A DNA stretch of 19,311 bases, taken from the NCBI GenBank assembly GCA_001916035.1, contig MNRQ01000011.1, forward strand, positions 1 through 19,311, written 5' to 3'. Shown here one piece after another: positions 14,512 through 19,311 of the stretch; within the stretch, counting starts at the first letter, position 1, and every line of letters begins with the position of its first letter. The stretch is from Clostridium sp. 27_14 (lineage in GTDB: Bacteria; Bacillota; Clostridia; TANB77; CAG-508). The notes under the pieces were generated by a model that ran no database searches, was not told the DNA's origin, and saw nothing but the letters and a program-made list of their open reading frames with translations. Made by a program: the position numbers and the translations under genes.

Positions 14512-15114
14512 ATGTCAAAAAAGAAAAAAATAATAGCAACAACAGCAATGCTATTAGCAATAACTGTATCATTTTTAGGAGGACAAACATTTTCAAAATA
14601 TGTAACAGAAATAAAAGGTTCAGGAAAAGCAGAAGTAGCATCATGGAGCTTTAAAGCCTATGGAGAAAATGAACAAACACAAACAGTAAATTTAGCATCA
14701 ACAGTAAATGATTCAACATTACTAAACAACAAAATAGCACCAGGAACAAAAGGAAGTTTTGTTATAAGAATTGATGGAAGAGGTTCAGATGTAGGAATAA
14801 ACTATAATTTAAAAGCAGTAAATGAAACACAAAGACCTCAAAACCTAATATATACATGTAAAGGAATAACATATCCAGATATAGAACATCTAATGGCAGC
14901 ATCAGGAGGAACAATAGATGCAAATGATCCAGAAAAAGTAAAAGAAGTTGTAGTAGAATGGTTGTGGCCGTATGAAACACAAACAACATCAAATCCAGCA
15001 GAACTAATAAAAAATGATGCAGAGGACACAAAAGACGGACAAACAATTTCAGATTACACCTTTGACATTGTAGTAACAGGAACACAAGTAATTCCAAGTA
15101 CAGCAAATGAATAA
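14512..15114 (+). CDS. TasA/CalY-like secreted subunit with SipW-type signal peptide
   Basis: This 200-residue protein is probably exported and assembled outside the cell. The N-terminus has KKKK, a hydrophobic core (residues 8-23) and the SipW-type cleavage region GGQTFSKYVTEIKGSGKAEV, as in TasA and camelysin precursors. The mature part (from about residue 28) is predicted beta-rich with family-like blocks: VASWSFKA at 42-49, NNKIAPGTKGSFVIRIDG at 72-89, GSDVGINYNLKAV, and the Trp-rich VEWLWPYET at 148-156. It has no sortase motif and no membrane anchor, consistent with a polymerising fibre subunit. A very strong ribosome site GGGAGGA (14500-14506), its first place after a strong promoter, and the sipW gene overlapping its stop codon all fit the major substrate of that peptidase. 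Assignment to TasA proper is by analogy. Confidence 0.82.
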   Translation: MSKKKKIIATTAMLLAITVSFLGGQTFSKYVTEIKGSGKAEVASWSFKAYGENEQTQTVNLASTVNDSTLLNNKIAPGTKGSFVIRIDGRGSDVGINYNLKAVNETQRPQNLIYTCKGITYPDIEHLMAASGGTIDANDPEKVKEVVVEWLWPYETQTTSNPAELIKNDAEDTKDGQTISDYTFDIVVTGTQVIPSTANE

Positions 15115-15475
15115 AAGAAAAGGTCAAATAATTTTTATTCTAATTATTTTATTATCAATTTTAATTATATCTTTCAAATTTTTTATTAAAGATTCTCAAC
15201 CATTTGGGGTTACCATATTAAGAGTATCATCAAACAGTATGATGCCAAAATTCAAAAAAGGAGATTTTATAATAATAAAAAAACAATCAAAATATAAAGA
15301 AGGAGATATTATCACATATAAAGTAATAGAAGAAAACAAAGAATATTATGTAACACATAGAATTATAGAAGAAAAAGAAAATGAATTTATAACTAAAGGA
15401 GATGCAAACAACAAAAGCGATAATTGTAAAATATATGAAAATGCCATAATAGGAAAAGTAATATTTCCAAAATAA
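15107..15475 (+). CDS. sipW: SipW-type (ER-type) signal peptidase I
   Basis: The 122-residue membrane peptidase has one N-terminal membrane helix (residues 7-26) and the Ser/His arrangement of the SipW/ER-type branch rather than the Ser/Lys of ordinary bacterial signal peptidases. RVSSNSMMP carries Ser44, YYVTHRIIE has His84 where Lys would be expected, and FITKGDANNKSD supplies Asp99/Asp105. It is shorter than B. subtilis SipW and lacks a clear C-terminal membrane helix. Its ATG lies inside the last codons of the upstream subunit gene (8-base overlap), implying translational coupling. It is expected to release the signal peptides of the TasA-like proteins encoded around it. Confidence 0.88.
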   Translation: MNKRKGQIIFILIILLSILIISFKFFIKDSQPFGVTILRVSSNSMMPKFKKGDFIIIKKQSKYKEGDIITYKVIEENKEYYVTHRIIEEKENEFITKGDANNKSDNCKIYENAIIGKVIFPK

Positions 15476-15533
15476 AACAACCAACGAGTTTTACAGAAAA
15501 GCAACTAAAAATAAAAATAAGGAATGTACCAAA

Positions 15534-16058
15534 ATGAAAATAAAAACCAAAAACAGAAAAAATAACATTAAAAATACAACATACATATTAGTATTAACAA
15601 CAATTTTTATTCTATTTTTCACAGGATATAGTTTGGGAAAGAGTATTACTCAAGTAACAATAAAAGGAAATACACAAATAGCAAATCCAATTATTGAAGT
15701 AGAATCAAACCCAAAAATAAACATAACAGACGAACAACAAGAAGGAACTTATAATTTCTATGTAAGAAACTATAAAAATACAGGCAAAATAACAGACGTT
15801 AAAATAATATATACAATAAAAATACAAGATACAATAGAAGAAAAACTAAAAAACACAATAAAATATGAATTATACAAAAATGGAAACAAAATAGAATTAC
15901 AAAAAAATGAAACAACAAAAATGGAACTAACAAATAAAGAACAGCAAGAAGACAAGTATCAATTAAAAATTGTATATAACAAAAATGCAAGTAATATTAT
16001 GCAAGATATTATGGAAAAGATACAAATACAAGTACATTCAGAACAAGCAAATAAATAG
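15534..16058 (+). CDS. Second SipW-type secreted protein, TasA-like accessory subunit
   Basis: The 174-residue product has a basic start, a strong hydrophobic helix (residues 16-32) and a cleavage region, GYSLGKSITQVTIKGNTQIA, resembling that of the first subunit (FSKYVTEIKGSGKAEVA). The mature part is a single predicted beta-sandwich of about 135 residues (NPIIEVESNPKINI; GTYNFYVRNYKNTGKITDVK; IIYTIKIQD ... DKYQLKIVYNKNA), rich in Lys, Asn and Thr, with no Cys or membrane anchor. The phrase YNFYVRNY...ITDVKIIYTI recalls secreted proteins found beside SipW in gut Clostridia, but no named family is certain. The ribosome site TAAGGA at 15518-15523 is ten bases from ATG. It is 58 bases after sipW, in the same operon. 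Confidence 0.72.
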   Translation: MKIKTKNRKNNIKNTTYILVLTTIFILFFTGYSLGKSITQVTIKGNTQIANPIIEVESNPKINITDEQQEGTYNFYVRNYKNTGKITDVKIIYTIKIQDTIEEKLKNTIKYELYKNGNKIELQKNETTKMELTNKEQQEDKYQLKIVYNKNASNIMQDIMEKIQIQVHSEQANK

Positions 16059-16092
16059 CAATAAACTATTATAAGAAAGAGATGATGCAAAT

Positions 16093-16698
16093 TTGAAACA
16101 TATAAAAAAACATATATTAACAATAGTTTTAATATCCATAATACTTGCATTAATATTAAATATTAAAGAAAATAAAAACATAGCAGATGATATACTATTT
16201 TTAAAAAGTATTCAAAAAAATGAAGAAGAAAAAAACCAAAAAAAACAAAATAAAATTAGGGAAAATCAAGAAAAAAATATGGAATACAAATTCAATGTTT
16301 CTTGGAAAAACACGAATTATAATCAAGTAAATTTAACAGATACTATAAAAAAACAAACATTAATAAACAAAAAAATAGCCCCAGGATTAGAAGGAAGATT
16401 CAATATAATTTTAACAACTAACAAAGATAGCAAATACTATATAAAATTTGAAAACAAAAGTAAAAAACCAAATAATTTAAAATTTCAAGAACTAGAAACA
16501 CAAAAAGAAACAAAGACATTAGAAGAATTACAAGAAAATTTACAAGGAACAATAGAAAAAAATAAAACAAAAACAATTTCAATTAGGTGGTATTGGCCAT
16601 ATCAAAATACAAAGAGTGAAGACACACAAGACACGATAGACAGCAAAAGTATAACAAATTATTTATTCAATATATATGTAATTGGAGAAACAATTTGA
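16093..16698 (+). CDS. Membrane-anchored paralogue of the TasA-like subunit
   Basis: This 201-residue protein has an N-terminal membrane helix (residues 8-23) without a recognisable SipW cleavage site, a charged, coiled-coil-like linker (about 30-62: NEEEKNQKKQNKIRENQEK) and a beta domain homologous to the first subunit. Shared elements are W71 in FNVSWKNT, the xLINKKIAPGLEGRF block at 90-103 (there LLNNKIAPGTKGSF), the WYWPYQN block at 166-172 (there WLWPYET) and ITNYLFNIYVIGE against ISDYTFDIVVTG. An uncleaved anchor plus a subunit-like head suggests a base or tether for a fibre, comparable in role, not sequence, to TapA (inference). The start is TTG at 16093, because no ATG or GTG is in frame upstream; AAAGAGATGATG is the likely ribosome site. 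It ends at TGA directly followed by in-frame TAG. Confidence 0.74.
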   Translation: MKHIKKHILTIVLISIILALILNIKENKNIADDILFLKSIQKNEEEKNQKKQNKIRENQEKNMEYKFNVSWKNTNYNQVNLTDTIKKQTLINKKIAPGLEGRFNIILTTNKDSKYYIKFENKSKKPNNLKFQELETQKETKTLEELQENLQGTIEKNKTKTISIRWYWPYQNTKSEDTQDTIDSKSITNYLFNIYVIGETI

Positions 16699-16699
16699 T

Positions 16700-16707
16700 A
16701 GGAGGTG
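16700..16707 (+). promoter_or_regulatory. Near-perfect ribosome binding site that indicates an ATT start
   Basis: AGGAGGTG lies immediately after the previous gene. The only initiation-capable codon at the right distance is ATT at 16714 (6-base spacing). The in-frame GTG at 16705 is part of the site itself, and the first ATG at 16726 is 18 bases away. Confidence 0.6.
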
Positions 16708-16713
16708 GAAAAA

Positions 16714-17256
16714 ATTAGCAAAAAAATGATATTAATAATTACATTCTTTATAATATGCCTCAATGTAAAAACACAAATATATGCTAAATACACAATATCT
16801 CATAACTTTGACATAGCAAATATAGAATTAGACAGAACAAAACCAACAATACAAATAATAAAAGAAGAAACAACAAATATACAAAATAACAAATATGCAA
16901 ACAATAAAAATGAGATTATTTTAATAGCAGAAATAAAAGAAAGAAACATAGAAAAAGAAGCAATAGACAAATCAAAAATAACAGTAAAAGTAGAAAATAA
17001 AACAATAAATCCAAACATAGAAATAAAGAAAGTAGAAGAAAACAAAAACACCGGCAAATATCAAATAAAAATAACCAATATACAAGAAAATGGAAAACTA
17101 AAAATAGAATTTAAAGAAGGAACAGTAACAGACAAAGCCAAATGGAAAAGTGCATATTACAGTTATGAACCAGAAATAACTATAAAAAATACAGAAACCG
17201 ATATTACCCAAATAAAAACATGGATAAACACTTTGAAAAAAGAAGAAAAAATATAA
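16714..17256 (+). CDS. Secreted Ig-like protein, last gene of the SipW operon, probable ATT start
   Basis: About 180 residues: a signal peptide (SKKMILIITFFIICLNVKTQ) ending in IYAKYTISHNFDIANIELDR, again like the SipW-type cleavage regions upstream, then DRTKPTIQI and one predicted Ig-like beta domain (IILIAEIKERNIEK; ITVKVENKTINPNIEIKKVE; KYQIKITNIQENGKLKIEF; GTVTDKAKWKS). DRTKP followed by an Ig-like domain is common in clostridial surface proteins. From ATT the protein would start MSKK, just like the first subunit, suggesting a former ATG. Other in-frame starts are GTG 16705, inside the ribosome site, and ATG 16726, which trims the basic part of the signal peptide. It is six bases from the previous gene and ends before a terminator-like inverted repeat. 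It has no wall-anchoring motif. Confidence 0.7.
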   Translation: MSKKMILIITFFIICLNVKTQIYAKYTISHNFDIANIELDRTKPTIQIIKEETTNIQNNKYANNKNEIILIAEIKERNIEKEAIDKSKITVKVENKTINPNIEIKKVEENKNTGKYQIKITNIQENGKLKIEFKEGTVTDKAKWKSAYYSYEPEITIKNTETDITQIKTWINTLKKEEKI

Positions 17257-17271
17257 AAACTGATACACTAA

Positions 17272-17358
17272 AAATGCAACATGAAATCAAAAAATAATAA
17301 TTCAAAAAGACAATATAAAAGTAGAATGAATAAAAAAACATGTTGCATTTATTTTTTA
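17272..17358 (+). terminator. Terminator-like inverted repeat after the SipW operon
   Basis: AAATGCAACATG at 17272-17283 and CATGTTGCATTT at 17339-17350 are perfect 12-base complements, followed by ATTTTTTAAA. The 55-base A+T loop is unusually long, so efficiency is uncertain, but its placement after the last operon gene fits a terminator. Confidence 0.55.
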
Positions 17359-17367
17359 AAATATAGC

Positions 17368-17396
17368 TAGACAACAGGCATAAATTGTGATATTAT
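17368..17396 (+). promoter_or_regulatory. Candidate promoter of tRNA-Gln(CTG)
   Basis: TAGACA at 17368-17373 and TATTAT at 17391-17396 are 17 bases apart and put the start point about 15 bases before the tRNA. Confidence 0.55.
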
Positions 17397-17417
17397 AAAA
17401 ACAACTTAAAAATATTT

Positions 17418-17492
17418 TGGGGTGTAGCCAAGTGGTAAGGCAGATGGCTCTGACCCATCGATGCGTAGGTTCGAACCCTACCACCCCAGCCA
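17418..17492 (+). tRNA. tRNA-Gln (anticodon CTG)
   Basis: Acceptor TGGGGTG/CACCCCA, D-arm GCC/GGC, anticodon arm GATGG-CTCTGAC-CCATC with anticodon CTG (reads CAG), T-arm GTAGG-TTCGAAC-CCTAC, G73 and an encoded CCA form a complete cloverleaf. It is closely related to the tRNA-Gln(TTG) at 12649. The 100 bases that follow before the transketolase gene show no terminator, so the two may be co-transcribed. Confidence 0.97.
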
Positions 17493-17592
17493 ATAACAAA
17501 TTTATTTATAGTTGTACGAAGCAGTATAAAAATCAAAAGCTAGAAATAAGTAGACAAACAAAACATTATTAATCCAAAGGAGTTAGATAATA

Positions 17593-18432
17593 ATGGAAAA
17601 GGAAAATAAAAAAATAACACAAGAAGAAATAAAAGCAATAGAAGAAAAAGCAAAAAAAATAAGAAAAGGAATAATAGAAGAAGTATATAGTCACCAATCA
17701 GGACATCCAGGAGGATCATTATCAGTAGCAGATATAATAGCAGTATTATATTTCAAAGAAATGAATATAAACCCACAAGAACCAGAATGGAAAGAAAGAG
17801 ACAGACTAGTACTATCAAAAGGACATTGCGCACCAGCATTATATGCAGCATTAGCAAATAGAGGATATTTTAAAACAGAAGAGCTAAAAACGTTTAGAAG
17901 CATAGAAGGAAGATTACAAGGACATCCAGACAAAAAGAATATACCAGGAGTAGATATGTCAACAGGATCATTAGGACAAGGGCTATCAAGTGCAAATGGA
18001 ATGGCAATAGCAGGAAAGTTAGACAAAAAAGAATATAGAGTATATTGCATTTTAGGAGACGGAGAACTTGAAGAAGGACAAATATGGGAAGCAGCAATGA
18101 CATCAAGCAAAAACCAATTAGACAATTTATGTGTAATAGTAGACAACAATAATTTACAAATAGATGGAACAATACAAGAAGTAAAGAATCTATATCAAAT
18201 AGACGAAAAGTTTAAAAGTTTTGGATTTGAAGTAATAAAAATAGATGGACATAATATAGAAGAAATAATAAAAGCATTAGAAAAAGCAAAAACAATAAAA
18301 GAAAAACCAACATGCATAATAGCAAAAACAATAAAAGGAAAAGGCATATCATATATGGAAAATCAAGCAGGATGGCACGGAAAAGCCCCAAATCAAGAAC
18401 AATATTTAGAAGCAGTAAAAGAACTAAAATAA
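17593..18432 (+). CDS. Transketolase N-terminal subunit (ThDP-binding)
   Basis: The 279-residue protein is the N-terminal, thiamine-diphosphate-binding half of a split transketolase, which in the non-oxidative pentose phosphate pathway transfers two-carbon ketol units. Motifs: SHQSGHPGGSLSVADI with His38, SKGHCAPALYA, LQGHPDKK with His111, GSLGQGLSSANGMAIA, and the ThDP/Mg signature GDGELEEGQIWEAAM at 155-169 followed by VIVDNNNLQ. Length is typical of the split form. The matching C-terminal (pyrimidine-binding) subunit, normally the next gene, is absent: rplU follows after 150 bases. The partner must lie elsewhere or be missing. The ribosome site AAAGGAG lies about ten bases before the ATG. 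The gene follows tRNA-Gln(CTG) with no clear promoter of its own. Confidence 0.93.
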   Translation: MEKENKKITQEEIKAIEEKAKKIRKGIIEEVYSHQSGHPGGSLSVADIIAVLYFKEMNINPQEPEWKERDRLVLSKGHCAPALYAALANRGYFKTEELKTFRSIEGRLQGHPDKKNIPGVDMSTGSLGQGLSSANGMAIAGKLDKKEYRVYCILGDGELEEGQIWEAAMTSSKNQLDNLCVIVDNNNLQIDGTIQEVKNLYQIDEKFKSFGFEVIKIDGHNIEEIIKALEKAKTIKEKPTCIIAKTIKGKGISYMENQAGWHGKAPNQEQYLEAVKELK

Positions 18433-18450
18433 AAAATAAAGCTAAATTGG

Positions 18451-18479
18451 TTGACAAACAGGTAAAAACATGGTAAAAT
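18451..18479 (+). promoter_or_regulatory. Promoter of rplU-rpmA
   Basis: A consensus TTGACA at 18451-18456 and TAAAAT at 18474-18479, spaced by 17 bases, lie 19 bases after the transketolase stop. The leader to rplU is about 95 bases. Confidence 0.8.
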
Positions 18480-18488
18480 ATGTATCTG

Positions 18489-18581
18489 TAATCCGCTTAG
18501 TCAAGGTAAATAAATATGATGAAACAAGCATTACCTTTTTTAAGGATTAGCGAGTATACAAATAAGGGAGGTGCATTTAAA
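18489..18581 (+). promoter_or_regulatory. L21-type ribosomal protein leader
   Basis: The leader has two nested stems: TAATCC at 18489-18494 with GGATTA at 18544-18549, and inside it AAGGTAA at 18503-18509 with TTACCTT at 18531-18537. The inner right arm runs into a T-run (TTACCTTTTTT), so it could also act as an attenuator. GCGAGTATACAAATAAGGGAGG then leads into the ribosome site. Position and the conserved 3' part match the Firmicutes L21 leader family as remembered; a covariance model search would settle it. It probably mediates feedback control of L21/L27 synthesis. Confidence 0.6.
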
Positions 18582-18898
18582 ATGTACGCAATCATTGAAA
18601 GCTGTGGAAAACAATACAAAGTAACAGAAGGAGATGTTGTATTTTTTGAAAAATTAGATGCAGAGGAAGGTAAAAAAAAGAAGGAAAAGTACAAGTAGGA
18701 GCTCCTTATGTAAAAGGTGTAAAAGTAGAAGGAAAAGTAGTTTCTCATGGTAAAGGTAAAAAAATCATTGTTTTCAAAATGAAAGCTAAAAAGAACTATA
18801 GAAGAAAACAAGGACATAGACAACCATACACAAAAGTAGAAATTACAACAATAAAAACAGCAACAAAAAAAGCAGAAGCAAAAAAAGTAGAAGCTTAA
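18582..18898 (+). pseudogene. rplU: Ribosomal protein L21 gene, interrupted by internal deletion and -1 frameshift
   Basis: L21 binds 23S rRNA near L20. The start is clear (GGGAGGTG upstream; MYAIIESCGKQYKVTEGDVV). The frame then reads EKLDAEEGKKKKEKYK and stops at TAG 18696-18698 after 38 codons. The rest of L21 is present in the -1 frame from 18680: EGKVQVGAPYVKGVKVEGKV, VSHGKGKKIIVFKMKAKKNY, RRKQGHRQPYTKVEITTIK and a Lys/Ala tail to TAA 18896-18898. The switch falls at GGT AAA AAA AAG. Compared with typical L21 (DAEAGxxVTFDKVLLVSxDGxVxVG), roughly 10-12 residues are also missing at the junction, so a lost segment of 3n+1 bases is the simplest explanation. Possible causes are assembly or sequencing error in the purine-rich run, true damage with another copy elsewhere, or recoding at the phased A AAA AAG heptamer. 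The usual Gly in SGGKQY is Cys. Confidence 0.85.
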
Positions 18899-18988
18899 CC
18901 AAATAAAAATTAAGTCAAAAATATCAAAAAGTAATTTATAAAAAGAGAATTATAAAAGAAAATCAAGAACCGAAGGGAGTGAGAAACC

Positions 18989-19255
18989 ATGGCTCATAAA
19001 AAAGGTCAAGGTAGTAGCCATAACGGACGTGAGAGTGAATCAAAACGTTTAGGAGTAAAAAGAGCAGACGGACAATTTGTATTAGCAGGAAACATCCTAA
19101 TTAGACAAAGAGGAACAAACGTACATCCAGGAACAAATGTAGGAAAAGGTAGCGATGACACATTATATGCTCTAGTAGATGGTATAGTAAAATTTGAAAG
19201 AAAAGGTAGAGATAAAAAACAAGTAAGTGTTTATCCAGTAGAAACAAAAAAATAA
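18989..19255 (+). CDS. rpmA: Ribosomal protein L27, without N-terminal extension
   Basis: The 88-residue L27 (peptidyl-transferase centre, contacts tRNA ends with its N-terminal tail) is well conserved: AHKKGQGSSHNGRESESKRL, GVKRADGQFVLAGNILIRQR, GTNVHPGTNVGKGSDDTLYA and FERKGRDKKQVSVYP. Most Firmicutes make L27 with a short extension (LNLQFFA type) cut off by the protease Prp, whose gene lies between rplU and rpmA. Here the protein begins directly with MAHKKG, an in-frame TGA stands at 18980-18982 upstream, and the 90-base gap after rplU is too short for prp. The ribosome site GAAGGGAG precedes the ATG. A terminator follows at 19265. Confidence 0.97.
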   Translation: MAHKKGQGSSHNGRESESKRLGVKRADGQFVLAGNILIRQRGTNVHPGTNVGKGSDDTLYALVDGIVKFERKGRDKKQVSVYPVETKK

Positions 19256-19264
19256 ATAAACTAT

Positions 19265-19307
19265 AAAAATAGATAAGAAAAAAATATAAAATTTCTTATC
19301 TATTTTT
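19265..19307 (+). terminator. Intrinsic terminator after rpmA
   Basis: Arms 19265-19280 and 19292-19307 pair perfectly over 16 bases (AAAAATAGATAAGAAA), with an 11-base loop and a terminal T7 run. It ends the rplU-rpmA transcript. Confidence 0.87.
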
Positions 19308-19311
19308 TTAA

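Noticed and set aside
18516..18698. Frame starting MMKQALPFLRISEY upstream of and including the start of rplU
   Set aside because: Its first 22 codons are the structured L21-type leader; the true L21 start is ATG 18582, with a strong ribosome site directly before it.
1..19311. TGA reassigned to Trp (code 4), prompted by low G+C and by TGA being almost unused as a stop
   Set aside because: All conserved Trp positions use TGG, including many in glgP and RNase HI, and no conserved frame contains TGA; in a code-4 genome this A+T-rich TGA would be common inside genes. The one gene ending in TGA (16696) is followed by TAG, so it is not informative alone.
1..19311. CRISPR array, insertion sequence or prophage
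   Set aside because: No regularly spaced repeats, transposase or phage genes were seen; the only recombinase is XerD with host-type features and neighbours.

Overview
The window reads as a chromosomal segment of a very A+T-rich, spore-forming, Gram-positive-type bacterium, most likely an uncultured member of the Clostridia. The evidence is a spoIIM homologue, Firmicutes-style promoters (TTGACA, 17 bp, TAAAAT or TATAAT) and strong AGGAGG ribosome binding sites, a LemA/TPM pair, the EndoQ-SpoIIM-XerD order also known around B. subtilis yqxK/spoIIM/xerD, a split transketolase and an L21-type leader. Conserved Trp residues are encoded by TGG and no conserved frame is interrupted by TGA, so the standard bacterial code applies. 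The placement is inferred from gene content, not from any database comparison.

Layout. Positions 2-610 hold the C-terminal end of an AAA-ATPase-like/PD-(D/E)XK protein cut by the window edge. 691-2301: lemA and a secreted TPM-domain protein. 2397-5815: a promoter, glycogen phosphorylase glgP and a hemolysin-III/TrhA membrane protein, closed by a strong bidirectional terminator shared with tmcAL, the only minus-strand gene (5824-7077). 7096-9842: rnhA, a degenerate HD-GYP-like protein and EndoQ (deaminated-DNA repair), then a terminator. 9841-12397: spoIIM behind an unusual leader that can fold in two ways, xerD and mntP. 12495-12760: a tRNA-His/tRNA-Gln(TTG) unit with its own promoter and terminator. 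12864-14160: a broken small frame, a divergent biotin protein ligase and a frameshifted TIGR04086 (YrzE-like) membrane protein gene.

14259-17256 is the most distinctive part. One strong promoter drives a five-gene cluster: a TasA/CalY-like secreted subunit, a SipW-type (Ser/His) signal peptidase, a second SipW-type secreted protein, a membrane-anchored paralogue of the first subunit, and a secreted protein whose best-supported start codon is ATT. It looks like a self-contained surface-fibre or biofilm-matrix system with a divergent subunit set.

17368-19307: tRNA-Gln(CTG), an orphan N-terminal transketolase subunit, and rplU-rpmA. rplU is interrupted: an internal segment is missing and the frame shifts by -1 exactly at a phased A AAA AAG heptamer. 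rpmA encodes L27 without the Firmicutes N-terminal extension, and the prp protease gene usually found between the two is absent.

The plus strand is A-rich throughout, and codon third positions follow the strand rather than the gene (A-ending on plus, T-ending in tmcAL). This points to replication-strand bias, with the plus strand probably leading. Three damaged reading frames and one odd start in about 6 kb raise the question of whether some are sequence or assembly errors.
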